From assembly GCA_011799875.1 (NCBI GenBank), contig CM022302.1:319962144-320026143 (forward strand): a stretch of DNA of 64,000 bases. The letters are read 5' to 3'. This DNA is from Thinopyrum elongatum. Its lineage: Eukaryota > Streptophyta > Magnoliopsida > Poales > Poaceae. Shown here piece by piece: positions 55,524 to 64,000 of this stretch (its first letter is position 1; each line of letters opens with the position of its first letter). A program made the translations under genes and the position numbers. The notes below the pieces were generated by a model. The model saw nothing but the letters and a program-made list of their open reading frames with translations. It did not search any database and was not told the DNA's origin.

Positions 55524-58500
55524 TCACTCATAAATTACATTTTTCGAACACTGGGTCTCTATCGCCCGAGCACCATCCATTACGATGGGAAATACTACTT
55601 GGGGCGCCTGTGCTCCTTTCCCGGGGGCGAGGGTCCGGTGGCCATATCGACTGGCTTGATCTTCGTCCAGTGCACCATCATCTTCGTGAAAGCCATCCGA
55701 GGTCCCTCGATGCATACTGACCGCTTCAAGATGTCAATCTGGGGCGCGACATCGCACAACTTCTACACTAAGCCAAAGTAGCTACTCGGCATCGGCTCTG
55801 AAGGCTACGGCCGCACATAGAGGTCCTTCATGGCCGGCTCTGCCATCCGGTGCAACTCCATTAGCTGCTTCATTTGATTGCCTAGAAGGGGAGGGTCTTT
55901 GGGCGCCTGGAACTGCGCTCAGAACAGCCTATGCTCGGCATCGCCCTCCTGGGATGCAAAATGCCTTGCCGCATTGATACGTCTCCGTCGTATCTACTTT
56001 TCCTAATGCTTTTACTCTTATTTTGGACTCTAATTTGCATGATTTGAATGAAACTAACTCGGACTGACGATGTTTTCAGCAGAACTACCATGGTGTTGTT
56101 TCTGTGCAGAAATAAATGTTCTCGGAATGGAACAAAACTTTTTGGAGATTTTTTATGGAATAAAAGAAAAATACTGGAGCCAAGAACCACCGGAGGGGGA
56201 CCCCTGGGTGAGCACAACCCACCAGGGCGCACCCCCTCCTGGCGCGCCCAGGTGGGTTGTGCCCACCTGGTGGCCCCGCTGACCCTAGCTCCGACGCTAT
56301 AAAATCCTATTTTTGGAGAAAAAAATCATGGAGAAAGAATTATCGCGTTTTGCGAGACAGAGCCGCCGCCACCTCCTGTTCTTTATCGGGAGGCCAGATC
56401 TAGAGTACGTTTGGGTCTCCGGAGAGGGGGATCTTCGATCTTCATCATCACCAACCCTTCTCCATCGCCAATTCCATGATGCTCCCCACCGGGAGTGAGT
56501 AATTCCTTCGTAGGCTCGCTGGTCGGTGAGGGAGTTGGATGAGATTCATCATGTAATCGAGTTAGTTTTGTTAGGGCTTGATCCCTAGTATCCATTACGT
56601 TCTGAGATTGATGTTGCTATGACTTTGCCATGCTTAATGCTTGTCACTTTGGGCCCGGGTGCCAGGATTTCAGATCTGAAGCATTTATGTTATCACCATT
56701 ATATCTATGTTCTAGATACGATCTTGCAAGTTATAGTTACCTATTACGTGTTATGATCCGTAAACCCCGGAGTGACAATAGTCGGGATACTTTCCGGTGA
56801 TGACCATAGTTTGAGGAGTTCATGTATTCACTATGTGCTAATGCTTTGTTCTGGTTCTCTATTAAAAGGAGGCCTTAATATCCCTTAGTTTTCCTATGGA
56901 ACCCGCTGCCATGGGAGGGTAGGACAAAAGATGTCATGCAAGTTCTTTCCATAAGCACGTATGACTATTTACGGAATACATGCCTAAATTATATTTATGA
57001 ACTGGAGCTAGTGCCGTATCGCCCTAGGTTATGACTGTTATATGATGAATATCATCCAACGAATTCACCGATCCAATGCCTATGAATTTTCCATATATTT
57101 TTCTTGCTAAGTTACTATTGCTATTGTTACTTTAAACTTGCTACAAAACTATTGCTATCACTATTACCGTTACCGTTACTGTTACTACCATTATCAAAAC
57201 TATCATATTACTTTGCTGTTGATCATATTTCTGCAGATAATTAATTGACAGGTGTTGTTGAATTGACAACTCAACTACTAATACTTGCAAATATTCTTTG
57301 GCTCCCCTTGTGTCGAATCTATAAATTTGGGTTCAATACTCTACCCTCGAAAACTGTTGCGATCTCCTATACTTGTGGGTTATCACGCATCTGCCGCACT
57401 CCTCGGGAGCTCCGCAAACGCGCCTGAGGAACTCCACACTCGTGTGAGCAAACTGACATGTGACCACCAAAGACACTTTGCAGTAAGTATGGCTTACCAT
57501 CTGCAAGAAGCTTCACTTAGCGGAGTTCTTCTCGGGCTCCTCGTGTTTTCGTCCTCGCCTCCTGGATCTCCAGCTTCATCATGGACAGCTCGGTGGCTTG
57601 ACCCTTATTTTTTTACCCAAGACCCTCACATTTAGTGATGGCATCCTTGAGCTCCTACTGCACCTCGGCCATTCTGGCCTCGTGCTTGTCACTGACAGTC
57701 TTCACCGTCGACAGTTTGGCGGCCGCTTGCTCGGCCGCCGCCTTCCGTTCGGCGGGCTCCTACTTTGCCTTCTTTGGCTCGGCCTTGAGGTTCTCGACCT
57801 GCATGGCGATAGCTACAGTCATAATCAAGCACTCCTTGCTTAGCGTTAACCCCAAATACCTCGCCTGATAAGGCAAACCGAACTACTAACAAGTCTAGTC
57901 CGGACTGACCATGCGCTTCAATGAAACGGTTGTTGACAAGGTCGGCCTCCTCATCGGAGCTCTTGAGCTTCCGATTGACCTCGGCCGGCTCTGTGGCATT
58001 AGCAGCCGCCACGGAGGAAGAGGCCTGCACAATAACACACACACACATCAGACTCCCGACCTATTTTTCGGCCCTCTGCCAGGATTTTCCAATGCTGCCA
58101 GAGTCTCGAGGGCTACGGTTCACTTTTTTTTGCTAACACCGACATTTTTTGACTATTCCATTTCCGCTTGAGTTTTTCAAAGTCATCCAGGGCTCGGGGG
58201 CTGCTATATATAGAAGGATTCCATGACCTTGCATAAGAAATACTCTTCATAAAAAGAATATTACATGGCTTACCTCGAAGCCCGTCAGGAGGCCGCCAAA
58301 AGCCTCCTTCAGTCTGCAGTTAACGGACCGAATACTCTGTAAAACCACGCCCATCTGGGTGCGGTGTTCCGCGACCAGGGAGGAGCTATTCAAAGCCTCC
58401 TCCATCATGTCCAGCCACCCAGCCACGACCCGCTCGGTGGCTTTTGGCACTGGTGGCGGGACACCGGCTCCCCCTTTAGTGGAGGGCGGAATAGACGACT

Positions 58501-58921
58501 CCGGGGGCCTTGGGGGCTCCGGAACTGGCTTCAGGGAGAGTTAAGATTGTCCGAGCTCCCCGTATTTGTTTGCCAGAAGGGATCCCCCCTCCTGGTCTTC
58601 GGCGGCCGAGGTGTTGGCCTCGATCATAATATCATCACCCCCGCCCCCTGCATCCGGGCCGGGAGCGGTCTTTCAGGACAGCACCTCCCCTGCCTCCTCG
58701 AGGACTGGAGGAGGCGTAGAGTGTGATGTGGTCCCGCTCTCCGCCAGCTCGGCTGGCGGAGAATTCCCCTCCAAGATCCGATCAGCAGGGAGGTCGCGCG
58801 GTGGGCTGCAATGTGGAAAACATACGTATGGTTAGTAATGAACCTTAAGTTAAATGCCCAGAGAGTCTTCGGATTCGTACCTTTGGGCAGGGGGCTTGAC
58901 CCTAGGGTTCCTTTGAGGAAC
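55524..58921 (-). pseudogene. G4 antisense spliced gene (coiled-coil, 'putative gypsy type transposon' type), split by solo LTR
   Basis: A multi-exon gene runs opposite to gag. Splice sites are visible: donor CCCAAAG|GTACGAA (58881/58880), acceptor TTGCAG before 58805, donor CTTCGAG|GTAAGCC (58274/58273), acceptor GTGCAG before 58024, acceptor ATGCAG near 57800. Exons encode A-G-W-L-D-M-M-E-E-A-L-N-S-S, an Ala/Glu-rich coiled coil (V-N-R-K-L-K-S-S-D-E-E-A), and a C-terminus S-S-Y-F-G-L-V ... K-R-S-V-C-I-E-G ... K-E-H-R, ending V-I-Y-E at TGA 55526-55524. Stops interrupt several exons (for example near 58675 and 57762), and the solo LTR 55975-57385 splits it. The resemblance to the family annotated as putative gypsy type transposon is from memory of its pattern. 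Confidence 0.62.
55975..57385 (+). repeat. Solo LTR (1411 bp) in G4
   Basis: Begins TGATACGTCTCC and ends GGGTTATCA, flanked by perfect CGCAT duplications (55970-55974 and 57386-57390). No internal region or second LTR, so it is the product of LTR-LTR recombination. A TATAAAAT lies at 56298-56305. Confidence 0.93.
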
Positions 58922-60194
58922 TGATACATCCATTTTGCATCATGCTTTTATATTGATATTTATTGCATTATGGTCTGTTATTACCTATTTTGGTACAATA
59001 CTTATTCCTTTTCTCTCTTATTTTACAAGGTTTACATTAAGAGGGAGAATGCCGACAGCTGGAATTCTAGACTGGAAAAGGAGTAAATTTGAGAGACCTA
59101 TTCTACACAACTCCAAAAGTCCTGAAAATTTATGGAGAATTATTTTGGAATATATAAAAAATATTGGGCGAAGAAAGCACCAGAGGGGACCCACCAGGTA
59201 GCCACAAGGGTGGGGGGGCGCCCAACCCCCTGGGCGTGCCCCCTGGCTTGTGGGCCACCTGGCAGGACCCCGGTGCCCATCTTCTGCTATCTGATGTGTT
59301 TTGACATGAAAGGAGAGAGCTTTCGGGACGAACCGCCGCCATCTCGAGGCGGAACTTGGGCAGAACCAATGTAGGGCTTCGGCGGAGCTGTTCTGCCGGG
59401 GAAACTTCCCTCCAGGAGGGGGAAATCATCATCATCGTCATCACCAACGATCCTCTCAACGAGAGGGGGTCAATCTCCATCAACATCTTCACCAGCACCA
59501 TCTCCTCTCAAACCCTAGTTCATCTCTTGTATCCGATCTTTGTCTCAAAACCTCAGATTGGTACCTGTGGGTTGCTAGTAGTATTGATTAGTCCTTCTAG
59601 TTGAAGCTAGTTGGTTTATTCGGTGGAAGATCATATGTTCAGATCCTTAATGATATTAATTACTCCTCTGATTATGAACATGAATATGCTTTGTGAGTAG
59701 TTACGTTTGTTCCTGAGGACATGGGAGAAGTCTTGTTATAAGTAATCATGTGAATTTGGTATTCGTTCGATATTTTGATGAGATGTATGTTGTCTTTCCC
59801 CTAGTGGTGTTATGTGAACGTCGACTACATGACACTTCACCATTGCTTGGGCCAAGGGGAAGGCATTGGGAAGTAATAAGTAGATGATGCATTGCTATAG
59901 TGACAGAAGCTTAAACCCTAGTTTATGCGTTGCTTCGTAAGGGGCTGATTTGGATCCACATGTTTCATGCCATGGTTAGATTTATCTTAATTCTTCTTTC
60001 ATAGTTGCGGATGCTTGCGAGAGGGGTTAATCATAAGTGGGAGGCTTGTCCAAGTAAGGACAGCACCCAAGCACCAGTCCACCCACATATCAAATTATCA
60101 AAGTAACGAACGCGAATCATATGAGCATGATGAAAACTAACTTGACAATAATTCCCATGTGTCCTCGGGAGCGCTTTGCTTTATATAAGAGTTC
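58922..60194 (+). repeat. Second LTR (TGATACATCC type) in G4, truncated by G5
   Basis: Starts TGATACATCCATTTTG directly after GGAAC and shows LTR-like non-coding sequence with no domain-bearing ORF. It is interrupted at 60194 by G5, and the rest would lie right of the window. The terminus resembles that of the solo LTR at 55975. Confidence 0.7.
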
Positions 60195-61097
60195 TGTCGG
60201 TGCAACAAACCCTGGGTCTGTTGCCTAGACCATGCACAGGCCCAAGATCAAGATTGCAACATCCAAGACAAGGCCAAGGTAAAGAGATAAGCTCTTTGAC
60301 AAATCAAAGGGCAAGTTGAGAAGACCAAGTCAAGCCAAGAAGCAAGACACCGCTTAGGGAAAACCTCCCTTGCCGGGCAGGAGAGCCTGGCGAGGTCAAG
60401 GTTGCCCCGAAAGCGAGTCTCAGGATCGCCCCGGCAGGCCTGTCAGGGCATACGAAGGTAAAACGCCCCGCCAAGGCTTCACCGCCCCACCTCACGACGA
60501 CGCAAGTCACCGATCGGTGTGGTGTCAAGCCCCGAGATGACTAAGTGGGTGCCTTTTGCCACATGGCTGCCATTTCCTACAGGAATCAACTCCAGATGAC
60601 ACCCGTCCTGCGACGTGTCATGCAGACAGGAGAGAAGGTGGCCAAACAGCCCGGCATGGCGTGTCGGGCAGGCCATGATGTGACACTGGGCCGCGCATTT
60701 AATGCGTACTGCTTTGTCTAAAGGGGAAATATGATAGCACTGTTCGCTATCTAATCAGTACACAATGACTGATTTGCCACTGTGGTGACCCCTTAATCTA
60801 TAAAAGGAGGCCCATGGCAACCATAGAAAGGATTTGGACCCCTATACACCCATACGCGCGTAGCTGCTCTCACCCCGTCGGGCAAGAGCGTTGTGTTTCC
60901 ACCACCATCCACCATCAATCCACCAATGCAGGAGTAGGGCTTTACGCCTCGCGGCATCCCGAACCTGGGTAAAAACTGCCCGTGTAATCTCTGTCGTGCT
61001 ACGCTGTGCTCCTCCGCTCTTTGTTGAATGCGCTCAGTCACCCTGCCGAACCAAAAGGGGCCCTTGGCCCCATAGGTGGCCATGGTTTCCCACGACA
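60195..61097 (+). repeat. G5 5' LTR (903 bp)
   Basis: TGTCGGTGCAACAAACC to GGTTTCCCACGACA, the same family as the G1 and G3 LTRs in opposite orientation. Confidence 0.93.
60799..60807 (+). promoter_or_regulatory. TATA box of G5 LTR
   Basis: TATAAAAGG, conserved in the G1, G2 and G3 LTRs. Confidence 0.7.
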
Positions 61098-61101
61098 TCT
61101 T

Positions 61102-61119
61102 TGGCGCGCCAGGTAGGGG
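61102..61119 (+). other. G5 primer-binding site
   Basis: TGGCGCGCCAGGTAGGGG, four bases after the LTR. Confidence 0.87.
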
Positions 61120-61199
61120 GCTGCGCTTGCGTGAACCAGAGAAGTGTACGAAGCGTGTCATATTCACTGCCATCTTCTTCATAAACGGCTCCATCGTCC

Positions 61200-63320
61200 A
61201 TGGCGCCCAAGAAGAAGCCCGTCGTCGCAGCTCATCCATCTACCTCGAAGGCCCCACCACACGCGCCCGCCGACGCCGCGGGGGCTACAGGGACGCCTGG
61301 AAGTGTGGACGCTACGGGGGACGTGGTCGGCGCGGGCGGCGTTGTTACCACCTCCCATGTGGCCGAAGCAGGAGCAGGAGGCACCAGAGAAGGGCAGCAC
61401 CAACTACATTCCAGCGGCCACGTCCCACGAGGTACGGGAGGAGAGATCATTCCATCTGCACCTCCTCGTCCGGCCGAAGGGCACAACTGCAGCGGGGGTA
61501 CTCGCTCTGGGGGGAATCGCAACTCCCCGACCGCTCCGCCACGGGAGCAGCCGTAGAACATGCGCCACCCCCGAAATGAGCCGGCCCAGCCGCTACACCA
61601 AACCGAGCCGTTGGCCCTCAGGCGCCTCCACCTCGTCCACACGCCATCTAGGCGGCTGGCTCACGACGACGAGAGCACGGCGCGACCGCTCCCGGCACCA
61701 TCAGGAGCCGGGCGACGTTACGAACTTCATCGACATCCATGCCGAGCACCACTTCGGAGGCCATGGCGCGAGCCCAGCTACTGTTGAAATTTCCGCCGGT
61801 AGCCGATCAGATGGATGAGTGGAGAGCCACCATTCAGAGTCTGATTGGCTTCGCCGAGGCGGGAGAATCGCAGTAGGCTGGCCCGCCACGGCCTCCCCAG
61901 GCAGCTCCAATGACCCACACTGCTGGCCGTGCGGATGGGGCCACACCTACGGTGCAGTCCCCTCCACGGCAGCCGCTGCGGCAGCCACGCAACCAAGAAC
62001 CTAACGATGTCTCGATGGCTTCATCCGACCCTCGATCGCGTCAAGGCGCACGGCGAGTCCTGGAGGACAGGCGTAGGGAAGGCGCGTGTGTCGACACCGA
62101 GCGACACCGTGACGCCCACCGCCAGTCCAACAGGCGCGATGACCCCAACGTCGACGAGCCTGCACTCGCTGACGATGGGTACCTGCCTTTCGACGCTGGG
62201 TGCCCTGCCTTCACCCGTGAGATGCGGCAAGCCCGTTGGCCGTCCACTCGCACGTTCAAGCCAGAGATACCAGAGAAGTATGATGGAAGACTGAATCCGG
62301 AAGAGTTCTTGAGCATCTACACCATCGGTGTTCAAGCTGCCGGGGGAAGAGATGAGAAGGTATTCGCCAACTACTTCCCTTTGGCACTCAAGCCAAATGT
62401 GAGGGATTGGCTGATGCACCTACCGGAGAACTCCATTTCGACTTGGGCTGACCTGTGCCATGAGTTCATTGGCACCTTCATGGGCGGCCATCAAGAACCA
62501 GGGCGGCCCAGTGACTTGCAGCTCCTCCCGCAGAAGGAAGGCTAGAGCCTGCGGAAATACATGCAGAGATTCAGCAGAGTCCACAGGAATATTCGGGACA
62601 TCCACCCGGTAGCTGTGATAGTTGCGTTCCAGTCCGACATGCGCAATCATCGGATATGTTCCAAGATGAACGTTCGATTGCCCAAGACTGTGAAGGAGCT
62701 TTACACTCTGGTGGATAAGTGCGCTCGGATTGAGGAAGGGAGGAAGATCCCCGGAGAGGAGGATGGCGTCGACATCGATTCAGAAGATGATGAAGAGGCC
62801 ACCAGTCAAAAGAAGAAGAACAAGAAGCGCAACAAAAGGCGCAAGGATAAGGCAGTGATGACCGTTGAGAGATCGGGCCTACCTAGTAACAGCAAGAAAG
62901 CCAAGGTTGAGATACCCGGCAAGGAGGTTGCCGCGTGCACTGATTGCCGGGAAGCCGCGGCTGCCGAGAAGGCTGGGAAAGCCGATGGGCCGTATTGCAA
63001 GATCCATCAGACCAAGCGCCATGATCTCCAGAAGTGTCATCAGGTTGAGTAGCTTGTCAAGAAGCAGAGGGCTGAATATGAGAAGCGAGATAAAGAGAAA
63101 GGTCAGAATGGCGCTGGCGGAAAGGGCCGGGGTGGCAGAGCAAGCCGCCCCAGCAAGGCTCCTCAGAATCAAGGGAAACCCACCAGAGGCCGTGAGAAGG
63201 GGGATTGCAATGATGAGAGTGATGTTGGAGATGAGGAGGAGACCAGCGAGCAGGAATTCCTGAAAGCCACTGATGCCCTGTGCATACGGGGGTGCATCTT
63301 TGCACTCCTCTCACCGCCAA
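61200..63320 (+). pseudogene. gag: G5 gag
   Basis: ATG at 61200 (M-A-P-K-K-K). The first ORF ends at TAG 61554-61556, and the Pro-rich middle is frame-shifted. The capsid block (61910-62545) has F-L-S-I-Y-T, N-Y-F-P-L-A-L-K-P-N-V, W-L-M-H-L-P-E-N-S and ends at TAG 62543-62545. The next ORF (to TAG 63050-63052) carries R-F-S-R-V-H-R-N-I, a Lys-rich block and the knuckle Y-C-K-I-H-x4-R-H-D-L-Q-K-C, in which the usual Gly is Arg. Confidence 0.85.
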
Positions 63321-64000
63321 CATTAATGGTGGGTGCGTGAAGTCAATGCCGTGGAGCCAGCGGCAGACCCTCCAAGGCCGCTCAAGTGGTCCCGCACGCC
63401 CATCGTCTGCGACGAAGAGGACCACCCGGACCACACCACCGCGGTAGGGTGCTTGTCGTTGTTGGTATCACCAACAATCCGCAACCTCAGAGTCACAAAG
63501 ATGCTGGTTGACGGCAGGGCCGGGTTGAATCTGATTTCTTCAAAGGTCATCAGCAAACTCTACATAGCAGAAGAAGAGCTCAAAGTTACTGGTACGTTTC
63601 AAGGGATCAACCCCGGCAGGAGTCATCTAAAGGGGAAAATCATGTTACCAGTGACATTTGGGGGAGAGTTGAACTACATGACTAAGAAGATCGTGTTTGA
63701 TGTGGTTGACCTCCCCCTGCCATACATGGAATCCTTGGTCACCCAGCTTTGGCCAAGTTCATGGCGGCATCCCACTATGCCTACAACACCTTGAAAATGC
63801 CAGGGCCGGTGGGCGTCATTTCCATTCCATCAGACGAGAAGGACGCAATTATTTGCGTGGACAAGATTTACCGGGATGCAGTCGCAGTAGAGACCACTGA
63901 ATATGCAATCCCCGCCAAGGAAAGTAATGGAAAGAAGGAGGCTAACAGGAACGCCGGCAAGGAATCCGGGAAGCGTACCTCTTCGGGGTATGCTGCGCAT
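63321..64000 (+). pseudogene. pol: G5 aspartic protease region, cut by window end
   Basis: Frame from about 63333: L-L-V-S-P-T-I-R-N-L, active-site segment M-L-V-D-G-R-A-G-L-N-L-I (Gly to Arg, as in G1), F-G-G-E-L-N-Y, L-P-L-P-Y. A shift at about 63727 precedes the A-S-H-Y-A-Y-N-T-L-K-M-P-G-P segment and a Lys-rich linker. Confidence 0.78.

Larger units (their letters stand above)
29472..58921 (+). mobile_element. G4: Gypsy-type gag-protease element, outer host of the nested insertions
   Basis: Visible parts are 29472-30953, 52017-55974 and 57386-58921. It has the LTR end, primer site, gag, protease and an antisense spliced gene in its 3' part. No RT, RNase H or integrase is seen, so it is non-autonomous, like the Sabrina/WHAM type in Triticeae (tentative). 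It is interrupted by G2, by a solo LTR, and by a second LTR at 58922. Its 3' LTR is outside the window. Confidence 0.75.
60195..64000 (+). mobile_element. G5: Tat-type Gypsy retrotransposon, plus strand, truncated by window end
   Basis: 5' LTR, PBS, gag and protease in direct orientation, homologous to G1 and G3. The left duplication would be AGTTC (60190-60194); its partner is not visible. Confidence 0.9.

Overview
This window looks like intergenic DNA from a large grass genome. The element types and their structure (Tat-type Gypsy, gag-pro-only Gypsy, long-LTR Copia, a CACTA transposon with a CTTTGCCGTC subterminal repeat) suggest wheat, Aegilops or a close Triticeae relative. I find no low-copy host gene, tRNA, rRNA or CRISPR array. 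Almost every base can be placed in one nested stack of transposable elements. Names such as G1 and C1 are mine. Database family names would need a TREP/RepeatMasker search.

Layout. The outermost element is G4, a plus-strand Gypsy with gag and protease but no reverse transcriptase. Its 5' LTR end lies at 29472-29905. Its body resumes at 52017-55974 and 57386-58921. Everything else sits inside it. Left side: a 4.0-kb LTR (element L, minus, LTR 25442-29471) abuts the G4 LTR. L leader sequence (23860-25441) is followed by G1, a minus-strand Tat-type Gypsy (1-23859, left end outside the window). G1 is split by C1, a complete non-autonomous Copia (2732-16586, TSD AATGC). C1 is split by a 3.9-kb CACTA transposon (6345-10277, TSD TTG). 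Centre: G4 gag is split by G2, a complete minus-strand Tat-type Gypsy (30954-52016, TSD CCCTC). G2 gag is split by G3, a related complete element (40448-50729). Right side: the G4 3' region carries a solo LTR (55975-57385, TSD CGCAT) and a second LTR (58922 onward). G5, a plus-strand relative of G1/G3, inserted into that second LTR at 60195 and runs off the window.

Functional picture. The Tat-type elements (G1, G2, G3, G5) encode gag, aspartic protease, reverse transcriptase, RNase H, a second archaeal-type RNase H and integrase. Every copy is broken by stops, frameshifts or mutated catalytic residues. Between integrase and the 3' LTR each complete copy carries a separate gene on the opposite strand, with its own TATA box 76-78 bp upstream of the ATG. 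In G1 this antisense gene is an uninterrupted 220-residue ORF that I read as a B3-type DNA-binding domain with an RGG-rich N-terminus and an acidic Ser/Asp tail. G2 has a decayed copy. G3 has the same promoter but an unrelated ORF.

The CACTA element has no transposase. It carries what appears to be an intact intron-containing gene on its minus strand, which splices to a 267-residue B3-domain protein with a Ser/Asn/acidic tail. Two unrelated transposons in the same stack therefore each carry a B3-type gene. This is the most notable content of the window. C1 lacks protease, integrase and reverse transcriptase, but carries a second ORF behind an internal promoter region that repeats the TCGGTnnnACCGA motif array of its own LTR.
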